Notes: generated by a model from the sequence alone, not told the origin. A stretch of DNA of 64,000 bases from Chryseosolibacter sp964493505 (GCA_964493505.1 CAZBNP010000009.1:62001-126000), one strand, 5' to 3'; positions 1-8,799 are shown, counted from the stretch's first letter. Numbers and translations are program-made.

Positions 1-436
1 CCAGACGTCCGTCTATGAAATCCATTGCCACCTGTTTCGCCGCTTCGAGCCTGTTGGGCTGAAAGTCTTCGATCTGCATGGATTGCGAGATATCCATCGC
101 TATCATGATGTCAATTCCTTCGGTGAATTGTTCTACCCGCTCATTTGTCTTCTGCGGACGGGCTAGTGAGAGAAACAACAAAGCGGAGACAATCATCAGT
201 ACGATCTCAGGTACGAACCTGACGAGGTTGGTGGCGGATGATCTCAGATCTTTCGGTGCCATCGCCACGGGTAATTTTTGATTGAAGAAATAGCGTATGC
301 CCCAACGAATAGCAAATATCAGTGGCACGAGAAGAATCAGCCAAAGCAAGAGGGGGCGTTCCCAGGTAAACGAGCGCAGTGTTGATGGCTCGAACCACGT
401 CAGGCTGTACCAGGGTATCTGAAAGCTGCTATCCAT
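1..436 (-). CDS. batA: BatA-like VWA-domain membrane protein (partial, cut by left edge)
   Basis: Reading the minus strand from the ATG at 434-436 gives an open frame of 145 residues that runs off the window. An N-terminal hydrophobic segment (about residues 30-47) and a second one (about 81-97) are followed by the motif MDISQSM, the DxSxS metal-ion site that opens a von Willebrand A domain. This arrangement, together with the upstream DUF58 gene, matches BatA of the Bacteroides aerotolerance operon, an inner-membrane protein of unclear mechanism. The start overlaps the stop of the preceding gene by 8 bases and has GGAGG just upstream, so it is probably translationally coupled. The rest of the VWA domain lies outside the window. 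Confidence 0.85.
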   Translation of the reverse strand, partial: MDSSFQIPWYSLTWFEPSTLRSFTWERPLLLWLILLVPLIFAIRWGIRYFFNQKLPVAMAPKDLRSSATNLVRFVPEIVLMIVSALLFLSLARPQKTNERVEQFTEGIDIMIAMDISQSMQIEDFQPNRLEAAKQVAMDFIDGRL

Positions 437-1385
437 GATGTACCTCCTTCAGTTTCAGATTGAATCGCTCGTCGGCGAAGTTCCTGAGATTCTCGAGTGG
501 ACCGGCTACAGCTGTTTCGTGCCCGTAGATCGCGCGATCGATATTGCTCAGATCACCGATCAGGCCGGGTTCACGCACAAGGCGTTGGGTCTCGCGGGTT
601 GTCAGCTTGGTGTACGGCTTCGACTCCAGTTGTTCCATATATTTTTTCCACGCTACCAGGGCCGATTCCGTTGTGAGCGACGAGAATCCCGAATTCAATT
701 GCGACAGCAATGCATTATATCGGTTGAGAAATGCCATGTGGTCTTTCTTCATTTTCTTAACCTTGAAATGCCGTACGATCCGGCGGCCAAACATTCCCCA
801 TCCTATCAGCGCGAGGGCGAGCAGCACTGTGAGCAGGCCGAGCAGTAATCCGACGTTGAAGTCATACCGCACGTCTTCGTATGCCGTATTCTCTTTGAAA
901 GGAAGTTCCGCGACCGATACTGTGTCGGGTACATGGGCTACGAATTGCGTGATCAAAACACTGTCAGGCACTGTAGTCACTACCGTGCAGTCGCGGCCGT
1001 GAACGACATAGACCGGCAGAGACAGGTGTAGTACGCGATCGATTTCAAAAGTTGTCAGGTAGTAGATTGTGCTGTCCGTACTGATGCCGTCTGTAGTGCG
1101 GGTGAAAAAGTATTCCTTGCTGTCGTATTCGAAAGGTGTGAAGTCGTGGATGGAGTCGGGGAACAACACGTTCATCTCGCTGGGATAACGCGCCGAAAGA
1201 TAGTATCCTGTTTGTTCGCCGATCTTGATGCTGTCAGCGAAGAAACCGCCGCGCACGTCTACGTCTACCTCTTGGGCGAAAGCCGTCGCCGGCAGAGAAG
1301 CGGCAAGTATCCATAGCAACAGTCGACGGAAGACCGTGGACCGCTGGCCGAGAAATGCCGACCGTGGACCATTGACCGTACTCAT
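429..1385 (-). CDS. Bat-operon exported membrane protein, BatD/DUF4381-like topology
   Basis: This 318-residue protein has a signal-peptide-like segment ending near TAFAQ (about residue 38), an extracytoplasmic part of about 130 residues, one membrane helix (about 178-198, rich in Leu/Ala) and a basic cytoplasmic tail. It lies between a DUF58 protein (ATGA overlap at 1382-1385) and BatA, the position usually held by a BatD-like or DUF4381-type protein in these operons. No catalytic motif is visible. The first 20 or so residues are encoded by a short repeat (GACCGTGGACC twice), so the annotated N-terminus may be an accidental extension in front of the real signal peptide. Function is inferred from context only. 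Confidence 0.75.
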   Translation of the reverse strand: MSTVNGPRSAFLGQRSTVFRRLLLWILAASLPATAFAQEVDVDVRGGFFADSIKIGEQTGYYLSARYPSEMNVLFPDSIHDFTPFEYDSKEYFFTRTTDGISTDSTIYYLTTFEIDRVLHLSLPVYVVHGRDCTVVTTVPDSVLITQFVAHVPDTVSVAELPFKENTAYEDVRYDFNVGLLLGLLTVLLALALIGWGMFGRRIVRHFKVKKMKKDHMAFLNRYNALLSQLNSGFSSLTTESALVAWKKYMEQLESKPYTKLTTRETQRLVREPGLIGDLSNIDRAIYGHETAVAGPLENLRNFADERFNLKLKEVHHG

Positions 1386-2260
1386 GATGTCTTTAAGGAT
1401 TTGTTCCGGATCTTGAATAATCTGAGAAGTTTAGGCACATAGTCCTCTTCCGTATCGATGGTGATGAAGTTGATCTCGTGTTTGCGGCTGAAGCCCGCCA
1501 GTTCATCGCGTCGAGCCTCATAACGGCTCACTACTTTTTCCCTGAAGTCGCCGAAGGAAGTATTGATCCAGAGCGTGCGACGCGATTCCTTGTCTATTAC
1601 CGGAATGATTCCAAGCCGGGGCAGCCGTGTTTCCCGTTTGTCACTCACCTGAATGGCGACGAGGTCGTGCCTGCGCGCAAGCGATTTGAGGTTATGAAAA
1701 TATCCTTCATCGATAAAGTCGGATATCAGGATTACGACGCTTCTGCGTTTGATGATGTTGAGCGCAAAAGAAATTGCCTTGTTCAGGTTTGTTTTGAGCG
1801 ACACGGGTTTCAGCTTTGCCAGCGCCGAGATGATTTCGTAAGCCTGTACGTGCCCTTTGCTTGGTTTGAGATATTTCTCCTTGACATCGGAAAAGCAGAT
1901 GAGGCCGACATGGCTCGATTCCTTAACGGACGATAATGCCAGGACGCCACAGATTTCCTTGGCGACGTCAGCTTTTGTCCGGCCCGGGTTGCCAATATTC
2001 TCGGAAGCACTGACGTCGAGGATAAAGAACACAGTCTGCTCTTTTTCTTCGCGAAAGGTCTTGACAAAAGTACCGTGGCCTTTGGCCGATACATTCCAGT
2101 CGATAGTGCGGATATCGTCGCCGTATTGATATGGGCGGACATCGTCGAATTCCAAGCCCGATCCTTTGAAAATGGACCGGAAATCGCCTTGCATGTGGCT
2201 GTTGATAGCCTTACGGATCTGGATTTCGTATCGTCTGAGCTTTCTTAGTATGTCTTTCAA
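1382..2260 (-). CDS. DUF58 domain protein of the Bat operon
   Basis: This 292-residue soluble protein carries the DUF58 hallmark around residues 38-60 (GSGLEFDDVRPYQYGDD, then RTIDWN) followed by a VWA-like fold with FILDVSAS. Family members are encoded with MoxR AAA ATPases and VWA membrane proteins and are thought to take part in complex assembly or envelope stress tolerance. The start is probably the TTG at 2258-2260, since the family normally begins MKD-LRKLRRYE and no ATG precedes it in frame. It is the first gene of the minus-strand operon. The expected moxR gene is not directly upstream: the next gene is divergent and encodes a DUF4296 lipoprotein. Confidence 0.88.
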   Translation of the reverse strand: MKDILRKLRRYEIQIRKAINSHMQGDFRSIFKGSGLEFDDVRPYQYGDDIRTIDWNVSAKGHGTFVKTFREEKEQTVFFILDVSASENIGNPGRTKADVAKEICGVLALSSVKESSHVGLICFSDVKEKYLKPSKGHVQAYEIISALAKLKPVSLKTNLNKAISFALNIIKRRSVVILISDFIDEGYFHNLKSLARRHDLVAIQVSDKRETRLPRLGIIPVIDKESRRTLWINTSFGDFREKVVSRYEARRDELAGFSRKHEINFITIDTEEDYVPKLLRLFKIRNKSLKTS

Positions 2261-2404
2261 GGCACCTGTTCTTTACATTTCTGCCTGCCGTGCGTTCGCA
2301 ATCGCGAATCCGGTGCATGTGAAGCGTTCCGCGCGAACCAGACTTACCAGTCCTTATCGCGATGCCGCTTGCAGCAGAGGGCCGAAAAATAGGATAAATA
2401 TGAG

Positions 2405-2412
2405 TATTTTTG
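2405..2412 (+). promoter_or_regulatory. Bacteroidota -7 promoter box for the DUF4296-mutS2 pair
   Basis: TATTTTTG matches the Bacteroidota -7 consensus TAnnTTTG exactly and lies 16 bases before the ATG of the lipoprotein gene, giving a leader of about 10 bases. No clear -33 TTTG is visible at the expected spacing, so this is moderate evidence. Confidence 0.5.
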
Positions 2413-2428
2413 GCACCCGAATTGAACA

Positions 2429-2815
2429 ATGGACTCAGAAAACGTCAAAAGATTGAGCAAAATCCTGAAACCACTACCCATTATCCTGGCAAGTGTCGCG
2501 TTGCTGTTTTCGTGCGCTGATAAGCGTCCGGACGGTATCCTCTCTGCCGCCGAAATGGTGCAAGTGATGAAGGGGATTTATGTCGGCGAGGAAAAGGTCA
2601 ACGAACTTGCGCTTCCGCACGACTCGGCAAAGCAGGTAGCTGTAATGATGAATGAAAGAACGTTTGCTGCCGCTGCAACGACCGATTCCGTCTTCCGGGC
2701 TTCTATCGACTACTATATGGCGCGGCCGCGGGAATTGGAACGGATCTACACCGCCCTGGTCGACACGCTCCACCTCTGGGAACAACGCGCGCCAGAAAGC
2801 CATGATACACCATGA
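2429..2815 (+). CDS. DUF4296 lipoprotein
   Basis: This 128-residue protein has a hydrophobic N-terminus ending in the lipobox LFSC (Cys about residue 29), so it should be lipidated and exported. The mature part fits the DUF4296 family of small Bacteroidota lipoproteins: a MVQVMKGIYVGEEKVNE segment, a short helical region with YYMARPRELERIY, and an acidic end. The function of the family is unknown. Its stop overlaps the mutS2 start by 4 bases (ATGA), so the two are co-transcribed. A TAnnTTTG promoter box sits just upstream. Confidence 0.85.
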   Translation: MDSENVKRLSKILKPLPIILASVALLFSCADKRPDGILSAAEMVQVMKGIYVGEEKVNELALPHDSAKQVAVMMNERTFAAAATTDSVFRASIDYYMARPRELERIYTALVDTLHLWEQRAPESHDTP

Positions 2816-5175
2816 TCTATCCCGACACCCTGGAGCAAAAACTCGGGTTTGACCAGATCAGGCAGCGGTTGAGCGGTTATTGTCTTTCGGCGTCGGGGGC
2901 TGCGCAAGTTTCCTCGATGACCTTCCTCTCTGACGCGGAGCTTATTCGCACGTTACTTGTCCGCACGCTGGAGTTTCGCCTCATCTTTGAGAAAAACGAG
3001 GATTTCCCTTCCCGGCATTATTACGATGCAGACGATTGGCTGGAGCGCATGGCGATTGAAGGAAACTACCTGGACGCGGTAGAGTTTCTGCAGCTGTGCT
3101 ACGCGCTTGAGACGATTATCGGGATCAGGGACTTTCTCGTGAAGCGAAAAGAAATGTATCCCGCGTTGACGGTACTCGCGGAGCCGCTGACAATTACATC
3201 ACGACTTACCGATCAAATCAAACATAAGGTTGACGACAAGGGCGGCGTGCGCGACTCGGCCACTCCCGAGCTGAACCGTATACGTCGCCGGCTGAGGGAG
3301 GAGGAGGCGCGTGTTCGCCGCCTTGCCGATCAGCTCTTCAAACAAGCGGTAGCCGACCATTTCGTGCCGGAAGGGGCGCTGCCTACTGTCCGCGACGGAC
3401 GTGTGGTACTGCCGGTCCTTGCCGAGCATAAGAGGAGGCTCAAAGGGTTTATTCTCGACGAGTCTGCGACGGGGCAAACCGTGTTTATGGAGCCGGCGGA
3501 GATGCTGGAAGCCAACAATGAAATACGAGATCTCGGACACGCGGAGAAGAGAGAGGTTATTCAGATACTGAAAGCGCTCACGGGCGTGCTGCGTCTTGAG
3601 TTATCCGCGCTGCGCGAAGCGTTCGGTTTTCTCGCCCATATTGACTTTATCCGGGCAAAGGCGAAGTTCGCGACCGAAATTGGCGCCGATCTTCCCACCA
3701 TCGCAAACGGTCCTGCACTGACATGGCACCAGGCGAAGCACCCCCTGTTGTTCCTGAGCTTACGCGGCAAGCGCGATGTGGTGCCACTTGATATAGCGCT
3801 CGATCCGTCATGTCGGATGTTGCTCGTGTCGGGGCCCAACGCGGGGGGGAAGTCAGTTACGCTGAAAACCGTCGGCTTGCTTCAATACATGGTCCAGTGC
3901 GGCTTGCTGGTGCCTATGGCTGCCCGCTCGCGCATGGGAATATTCAACGATATCTTTATCGACATCGGCGATCAGCAGTCGATCGAGAACGACCTCAGCA
4001 CGTACAGCAGTCACCTGCGAAATATGTCGGTGTTTCTGGAACATGCGACAGACCGTTCCCTCGTGTTGCTCGATGAACTTGGCGCGGGTACCGATCCGAA
4101 TTTCGGCGGCGCTATTGCCGAGGCAGTACTCCAGGGATTACTGGAGAAACCCGTTTGGGGAGTAGCCACCACGCACTACTATAATCTGAAATTATTTGCC
4201 GCGCAACGGGAGGGTATACGCAATGCGGCGATGCGTTTTGACAGTGAGCATTTGCAGCCTCTGTATATCCTTGACATCGGCAAGCCAGGAAGTTCCTTTG
4301 CGCTGGAGATTGCAAAGAAAACCGGTATTCCACACGCGACGCTTGAGAGAGCCGAGCAGCTCGTGGGGAAAGACCTCGCAGGGTTCGAAACCCTGGTGAG
4401 AAACCTGGAGAGAGAGCGGCAGGAACTAAGCGAAAAGATCGCGCGACTCGAACGCGAAGAAACGAAACTGAAACAATCGCTCACCCGGTATCAGGCACTC
4501 TCGGTCGACCTCGAATCGAGGAAGAAAGAGATCATCTCAAAAGCCAGGGAAGAGGCCGCCGGTCTGCTTCGTGAAACCAATCGCGAGATAGAAAAAACAA
4601 TTCGCCATATCCGGGAAAACAAGGCTGAAAAGAAAGAAACGAAGAAGGTTCGGCAAAACCTGCAAACGCTGCACGAACGCGTAGGGAAGAGGACGGAAGA
4701 AAAAGTTGAGAAAACGCCGACGCCGATCAAGGCAGGTGATCGTGTGCGCATCGCGGGACAGGACGGTAGCGGAGTCGTTACAGCTGTCAAAGACAATACG
4801 GCATCGGTTCAGTTCGGTGATTTGAAATCGCTGATTCGCGTTGACAGGCTTGAGAAGGTCACCTCGCGGATGGAGAAAGAGGTGGTGCGGTCGCGCAGCA
4901 CCGGCATCAATCTGTTCGAACGGCAGGCGAGCTTCAACGCAACCCTCGATCTGCGCGGCAAGCGCGCAGAGGAGGTGGGGCCATTGTTAGATCAATTTAT
5001 CGACTCCGCGCTCTTACTCGGGCATGGAGAATTGAAGATCATCCACGGCAAAGGCGAGGGCGTCCTGAGAAAAGTAGTCCGCGAACAACTTGCCCGGGTC
5101 AAACAGGTTGCTACCTGCCACGACGAGCATATCGAGCGTGGAGGCGACGGAATTACGGTTGTCGTGCTAAAATAG
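2812..5175 (+). CDS. mutS2: MutS2 DNA-binding ATPase/endonuclease
   Basis: MutS2 is a MutS paralogue without the mismatch-recognition domain. Depending on species it suppresses recombination or acts on collided ribosomes. The 787-residue protein has the expected order: core/lever helices to about residue 300, the ATPase with Walker A GPNAGGKS (Lys347) and Walker B LVLLDELGAGTDP, a long charged coiled coil (about 515-625), and a C-terminal Smr nuclease domain (about 712-787) with LDLRGKR and HGKGEG. Length and domain set are complete. It follows a DUF4296 lipoprotein by a 4-base overlap, and the next gene is convergent, 15 bases away. Confidence 0.97.
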   Translation: MIYPDTLEQKLGFDQIRQRLSGYCLSASGAAQVSSMTFLSDAELIRTLLVRTLEFRLIFEKNEDFPSRHYYDADDWLERMAIEGNYLDAVEFLQLCYALETIIGIRDFLVKRKEMYPALTVLAEPLTITSRLTDQIKHKVDDKGGVRDSATPELNRIRRRLREEEARVRRLADQLFKQAVADHFVPEGALPTVRDGRVVLPVLAEHKRRLKGFILDESATGQTVFMEPAEMLEANNEIRDLGHAEKREVIQILKALTGVLRLELSALREAFGFLAHIDFIRAKAKFATEIGADLPTIANGPALTWHQAKHPLLFLSLRGKRDVVPLDIALDPSCRMLLVSGPNAGGKSVTLKTVGLLQYMVQCGLLVPMAARSRMGIFNDIFIDIGDQQSIENDLSTYSSHLRNMSVFLEHATDRSLVLLDELGAGTDPNFGGAIAEAVLQGLLEKPVWGVATTHYYNLKLFAAQREGIRNAAMRFDSEHLQPLYILDIGKPGSSFALEIAKKTGIPHATLERAEQLVGKDLAGFETLVRNLERERQELSEKIARLEREETKLKQSLTRYQALSVDLESRKKEIISKAREEAAGLLRETNREIEKTIRHIRENKAEKKETKKVRQNLQTLHERVGKRTEEKVEKTPTPIKAGDRVRIAGQDGSGVVTAVKDNTASVQFGDLKSLIRVDRLEKVTSRMEKEVVRSRSTGINLFERQASFNATLDLRGKRAEEVGPLLDQFIDSALLLGHGELKIIHGKGEGVLRKVVREQLARVKQVATCHDEHIERGGDGITVVVLK

Positions 5176-5190
5176 CAGGCTGATGCGCTC

Positions 5191-5676
5191 CTAACGGCTG
5201 AACGTGAACGTCCATGCACCGGTTACGCTCTTCACACGGCCTCCGGGCCATCCGCCGGTTTCGGGAACCGTGAACGTGAGGGTCAATTCGCTGTCTGCCA
5301 CCGAATAATTCACCATAATCTCGCTTGTAGTGGCCGGATCGCGGATAATTTCGGATGTCTTGTTGGTTCCGAATTTCCAGGTACCGCTTTCGGGCCAGGG
5401 GCTGGGATTGGGGCGTGTGCCGGTGAGGTTGTAATTATAGGTTTGACCCTCCCCGCTGTAGCTGCCCTCAAGGTGCAACACGAGGTTGGTGAAATCAGTT
5501 GTGCGATCAGGTGTTTGTGCATCCGTCGCCGTAACCAGATTCCAGGCGCCTGCCAGCTTCTCCAGTTGTTGTTGTTCTACTGTTTTTGAATCATCGTCTT
5601 TGTCCTTGCAGCCGGTGTAAACGATCGCTGCCGTGGCCAGGATGGAAAGGGTGAGAAGTCTGCGTGTTATTTTCAT
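5191..5676 (-). CDS. Small exported lipoprotein, lipocalin-like
   Basis: This 161-residue protein has a lipoprotein signal (hydrophobic stretch, then YTGCKDKDDD, Cys about residue 22) followed by a short Gln/Glu linker. The rest resembles the beta-barrel lipocalin-like lipoproteins common in Bacteroidota: LAGAWNLVTAT at the start, a GTWKFGTN strand in the middle and TGAWTFTFSR at the very end. It is probably tethered to an outer-membrane leaflet; the ligand is unknown. It appears to be a single gene, with about 150 bases separating it from the ABC ATPase gene. A weak -7-like TATTTTTA lies upstream. Confidence 0.75.
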   Translation of the reverse strand: MKITRRLLTLSILATAAIVYTGCKDKDDDSKTVEQQQLEKLAGAWNLVTATDAQTPDRTTDFTNLVLHLEGSYSGEGQTYNYNLTGTRPNPSPWPESGTWKFGTNKTSEIIRDPATTSEIMVNYSVADSELTLTFTVPETGGWPGGRVKSVTGAWTFTFSR

Positions 5677-5830
5677 TTTATTGGGTTATGATCAGTAAAA
5701 ATAAGCAAACGACAGTTAATAAGCAGTGTGAATACCGAAAATGTCATGATTTGTAACCAAAGTGTAAGTTTTGGGGCATATTTCAGATACATTTTCAGAT
5801 GTCTGGTCGATTTTGTCAAATTATCATGCC

Positions 5831-6496
5831 TTATTTCAGGTCAACTACGGGTATCCTGACAGCGTTGCCGGGGTACTCTTCCGGATTATTGGAGGCGATT
5901 ACAACTATTGACACGGAAGGAAGTGCTGCCAGTTGCTCCCGGTACCATCTGAAAGCCTGTTCGTCGAGGTTGGTGCCGGGCTCATCGAGAAAGTAAACAT
6001 CAGCGTCCGTAAAGAAGGCAAGTGCCAGCTTGAGGCGTTGCCGCATGCCGGACGAAAAGTTTACCAGGGGTTTATCCAGTTCGTTTTCGAGATACATTTT
6101 TCGCGCCAGGTCTTCGCGGCGAATGGAAGGACGGCGTTTCCTGAGGCTGAAGTGAAAATCGAGCATCTCCCGAAGTGTAAAGTCTTCGATGAGGTCCATA
6201 TAGGGTGTGGCGATGGCGACGTATCTGAAGACCAGGTCGATAGCGACGTCGGCCTGATGTTTCCGGTAGCGCAGCACTCCGGATGTCTGCGGTACCTGTC
6301 CCCATAATACCTGGAGCAATGTAGATTTTCCGGAGCCATTAGGACCGGTAACGGCGTAGGTATTGCCGGGGTTAAATGTGTAGGTGAGGTCCCTGAAGAT
6401 CCAGTCGCGATTATATCGTTTACTGATTTTTTCTGCTTCGATAGCAAAGGCACCGTTCGTGGTTTCCTTTCCTGAAATGTTTACCGCAGTATCCAT
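5831..6496 (-). CDS. ABC transporter ATP-binding protein
   Basis: A 221-residue ABC ATPase with Walker A GPNGSGKST, Q-loop region, signature FSSGMRQRLKLA, Walker B VYFLDEPGTNLD and a poor H-loop (VIASNNPEEY, without the usual His). I start it at the ATG at 6494-6496; a longer form would need a GTG at 6544. No permease gene is adjacent, so the partner is encoded elsewhere or the protein acts alone. It lies 71 bases downstream of lpxA on the same strand and may belong to that transcript. The substrate cannot be told from the sequence. Confidence 0.88.
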   Translation of the reverse strand: MDTAVNISGKETTNGAFAIEAEKISKRYNRDWIFRDLTYTFNPGNTYAVTGPNGSGKSTLLQVLWGQVPQTSGVLRYRKHQADVAIDLVFRYVAIATPYMDLIEDFTLREMLDFHFSLRKRRPSIRREDLARKMYLENELDKPLVNFSSGMRQRLKLALAFFTDADVYFLDEPGTNLDEQAFRWYREQLAALPSVSIVVIASNNPEEYPGNAVRIPVVDLK

Positions 6497-6567
6497 GTCG
6501 TTAATTAACCGGTATCCTCGTGTCCCTAGCTGAAACCTCAGCACGTACTTTATTCACGACCCCTTAG

Positions 6568-7356
6568 TCAATCGTGGGTGCCATATCCTTTCATGATGCC
6601 GCGTTCCGACGAGCGGATGAAGTCGAGAATGTAGTCGCGCTCGCCTGTTACGGCCATCCGCTGCTCTACTACTTCAACCGCTTTAGAGTTATTGTAGCCT
6701 TTTAGGAAGACATACCGGTAGATCTCCTGGATCTCGTTGATCTTTTCAGTAGTGAATCCGCGTCTGCGCAAGCCGATTGCATTGATACCCGCGTAGGTGA
6801 GGGGTTCGCGGGCGGCTTTTGTATAGGGTGGTATGTCTTTACGTACAAGTGATCCCCCCGACACCATCACGTGTGCACCAACCTTTACGAATTGATGGAG
6901 GGCGCTTGCGCCACCGATGATAGCCCAATCGTCTACGGTTACGTGGCCCCCGAGTTGTACTGAGTTGACGAGGATACAGTTGTTTCCGATAATGCAATCG
7001 TGTGCTACGTGGACGTAGGCCATGAGCAGGCAGTTCTTACCGATCGAGGTTTTGAATTTGTCGGAGGTGCCGCGACTGATCGTCGCGAACTCCCGGATGA
7101 CGGTATTATCGCTGATGTGCGTTTCAGTTTTTTCGCCCGCGAACTTCAGGTCCTGGGGGATAGAGGATATAGATGCCCCGGGATATACCTTGACATTTTT
7201 TCCCAGGCGGGTGCCATCCCAGAGGATGACGTTGGCGCCGATCCAGCATCCATCGCCGATGACTACGTCTTTCTGAACGGTTGCAAAAGGTTCTATGACA
7301 ACGTCGTTGCCAATCGTCGCTTCGGGGTGAACGTTTGCTAAAGGGAATCTGCTCAT
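6568..7356 (-). CDS. lpxA: UDP-N-acetylglucosamine acyltransferase LpxA
   Basis: LpxA transfers a 3-hydroxyacyl chain from ACP to UDP-GlcNAc, the first step of lipid A synthesis, in the cytoplasm. The 262-residue protein is built of hexapeptide repeats (IG-x4 patterns through residue 190) forming a left-handed beta helix, and has the catalytic His in HVAHDCIIGNN (about His119), followed by the typical helical C-terminal tail. The ATG at 7354-7356 overlaps the stop of lpxC-fabZ (ATGA), so this start is preferred to an upstream GTG. It is co-transcribed with lpxC-fabZ from the promoter near 8767. Confidence 0.97.
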   Translation of the reverse strand: MSRFPLANVHPEATIGNDVVIEPFATVQKDVVIGDGCWIGANVILWDGTRLGKNVKVYPGASISSIPQDLKFAGEKTETHISDNTVIREFATISRGTSDKFKTSIGKNCLLMAYVHVAHDCIIGNNCILVNSVQLGGHVTVDDWAIIGGASALHQFVKVGAHVMVSGGSLVRKDIPPYTKAAREPLTYAGINAIGLRRRGFTTEKINEIQEIYRYVFLKGYNNSKAVEVVEQRMAVTGERDYILDFIRSSERGIMKGYGTHD

Positions 7357-8750
7357 GAATTTTTTCGAACGATACTGGCGGTCATTGTACCCTCGCATAC
7401 GAGAGAATTGCCAACGAAAGCGCGGCCATACATCTTTGCAATACCACGTTTTATGGGTGCCACGAGGTCACATTGGATAACCAATGTATCTCCCGGCAGG
7501 ACCATTTTTCTGAATTTGATGCTTTCAATCCCGAGGAAATAGGTCCAGTAGTTTTCCGGATCGGGAACGGTGTTGAGAACCAGGATTCCTCCGATCTGGG
7601 CCATCGCTTCAATTTGCAGGACACCGGGAAAGACAGGATTCCCGGGGAAGTGTCCCTGGAAGAAAAACTCATTTGCCGTCACGTTCTTAACGCCGGCTAC
7701 GCTTTCTGTGTCGAGATAGATAATTTTGTCGATCAACAGGAACGGATAGCGGTGGGGTAGTGTCGCTGTGATCTTGTTGATATCCATAACCGGCGGCAGC
7801 GACGGATTGTATTTGGGGCGTCCCTGCTTGTCGGCTTCGTGCATTGCCTTCTTTAATTTCTTGGCGAAGGCGACATTTGCCGCATGTCCCGGCCGTGCCG
7901 CGAGTACCTGTGCTTTGAGCGGTCTGCCTGCCAGCGCCAGGTCACCGACGATGTCGAGAAGCTTATGGCGGGCGGGTTCGTTTTTGTAGCGTAATTCTAT
8001 GTTGTTCAGGATACCCTCCTGCTTAACGGCTACCTTGGGTTTGCCCAGCATCTTGGCGATGTTGGCGAGCTCATCATCCTTGACTACGCGGTCTACGATC
8101 ACGATCGCATTGTTGAGATCGCCTCCGCGGATCAAATTGTTCTTATAAAGCATCTCGAGTTCGTGGAGGAAACAGAACGTCCTGCAGGAAGCGATCTCTT
8201 TTTCGAACTGGCGGATATCAGTGATAGACGCGTGTTGGCTCCCCAGCACTGGCGAGTTATAGTCGATCATTACCGTAACCCGGTAATCGTCAAGCGGTAG
8301 GGCTGCAATCTCTACGTTACGTGCGGCTTCGCGGTAAAAAATAGGTTCCTGTACCTCGAAGAAATCGCGTACCGCGTTTTGCTCTTCGGCACCGGCGTTC
8401 TTGAGTGTCTCGACAAACTGGATTGAGCTGCCATCCATGATCGGGCATTCCGGGCCATCGAGTTGAATCAGGACATTATCTATTTCCAGGCCTACCAGCG
8501 CCGCCAGTGTATGTTCTATGGTGCTGATTCGTGCGCCGCTTTCCTCGATAGATGTTCCCCTCGAGACGTCCACTACGTTGTCGCAATCAGCGCTGATAAT
8601 GGGTGACCCTGGAAGGTCTATCCGCTGGAATTTAATGCCGTGATTGGGCTTGGCCGGCATGAAGGTCATGTTCGTTTGCACGCCGGTATGCAGACCTACT
8701 CCGGATGTGGTGACCGACTTTTGTATTGTTTGCTGTTTGATGTTGAGCAT
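7353..8750 (-). CDS. lpxC-fabZ: Bifunctional LpxC deacetylase / FabZ dehydratase
   Basis: A 465-residue fusion. Residues 1-305 are LpxC, the zinc-dependent UDP-3-O-acyl-GlcNAc deacetylase that commits to lipid A synthesis: His80 (TIEHTLAAL), His262 and Asp266 (RHKLLD) are the metal ligands and His289 (PGHAAN) the catalytic base. Residues about 320-465 are FabZ, the 3-hydroxyacyl-ACP dehydratase, with LPHRYPFLLID, His367 in GHFPGNPVFPG and Glu381. The fusion is characteristic of Bacteroidota and joins two enzymes that compete for 3-hydroxyacyl-ACP use. The ATG at 8748-8750 lies about 10 bases after the predicted transcription start of a good TAAATTTG promoter. Confidence 0.97.
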   Translation of the reverse strand: MLNIKQQTIQKSVTTSGVGLHTGVQTNMTFMPAKPNHGIKFQRIDLPGSPIISADCDNVVDVSRGTSIEESGARISTIEHTLAALVGLEIDNVLIQLDGPECPIMDGSSIQFVETLKNAGAEEQNAVRDFFEVQEPIFYREAARNVEIAALPLDDYRVTVMIDYNSPVLGSQHASITDIRQFEKEIASCRTFCFLHELEMLYKNNLIRGGDLNNAIVIVDRVVKDDELANIAKMLGKPKVAVKQEGILNNIELRYKNEPARHKLLDIVGDLALAGRPLKAQVLAARPGHAANVAFAKKLKKAMHEADKQGRPKYNPSLPPVMDINKITATLPHRYPFLLIDKIIYLDTESVAGVKNVTANEFFFQGHFPGNPVFPGVLQIEAMAQIGGILVLNTVPDPENYWTYFLGIESIKFRKMVLPGDTLVIQCDLVAPIKRGIAKMYGRAFVGNSLVCEGTMTASIVRKNS

Positions 8751-8766
8751 GCTGGTGGAAAGTCGG

Positions 8767-8799
8767 CAAATTTAAACGCAATTATCCGGATTATCCAAT
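8767..8799 (-). promoter_or_regulatory. Promoter of lpxC-fabZ/lpxA
   Basis: On the minus strand a TTG (8796-8798) is followed after 21 bases by TAAATTTG (8767-8774), an exact TAnnTTTG -7 box with correct spacing. The start codon lies about 10 bases past the expected transcription start. The -7 box and first transcribed bases (AAGTCGGCAAATTTA on the plus strand, 8760-8774) are identical over 15 bases to the promoter in front of yceD at 40430-40444. Confidence 0.7.
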
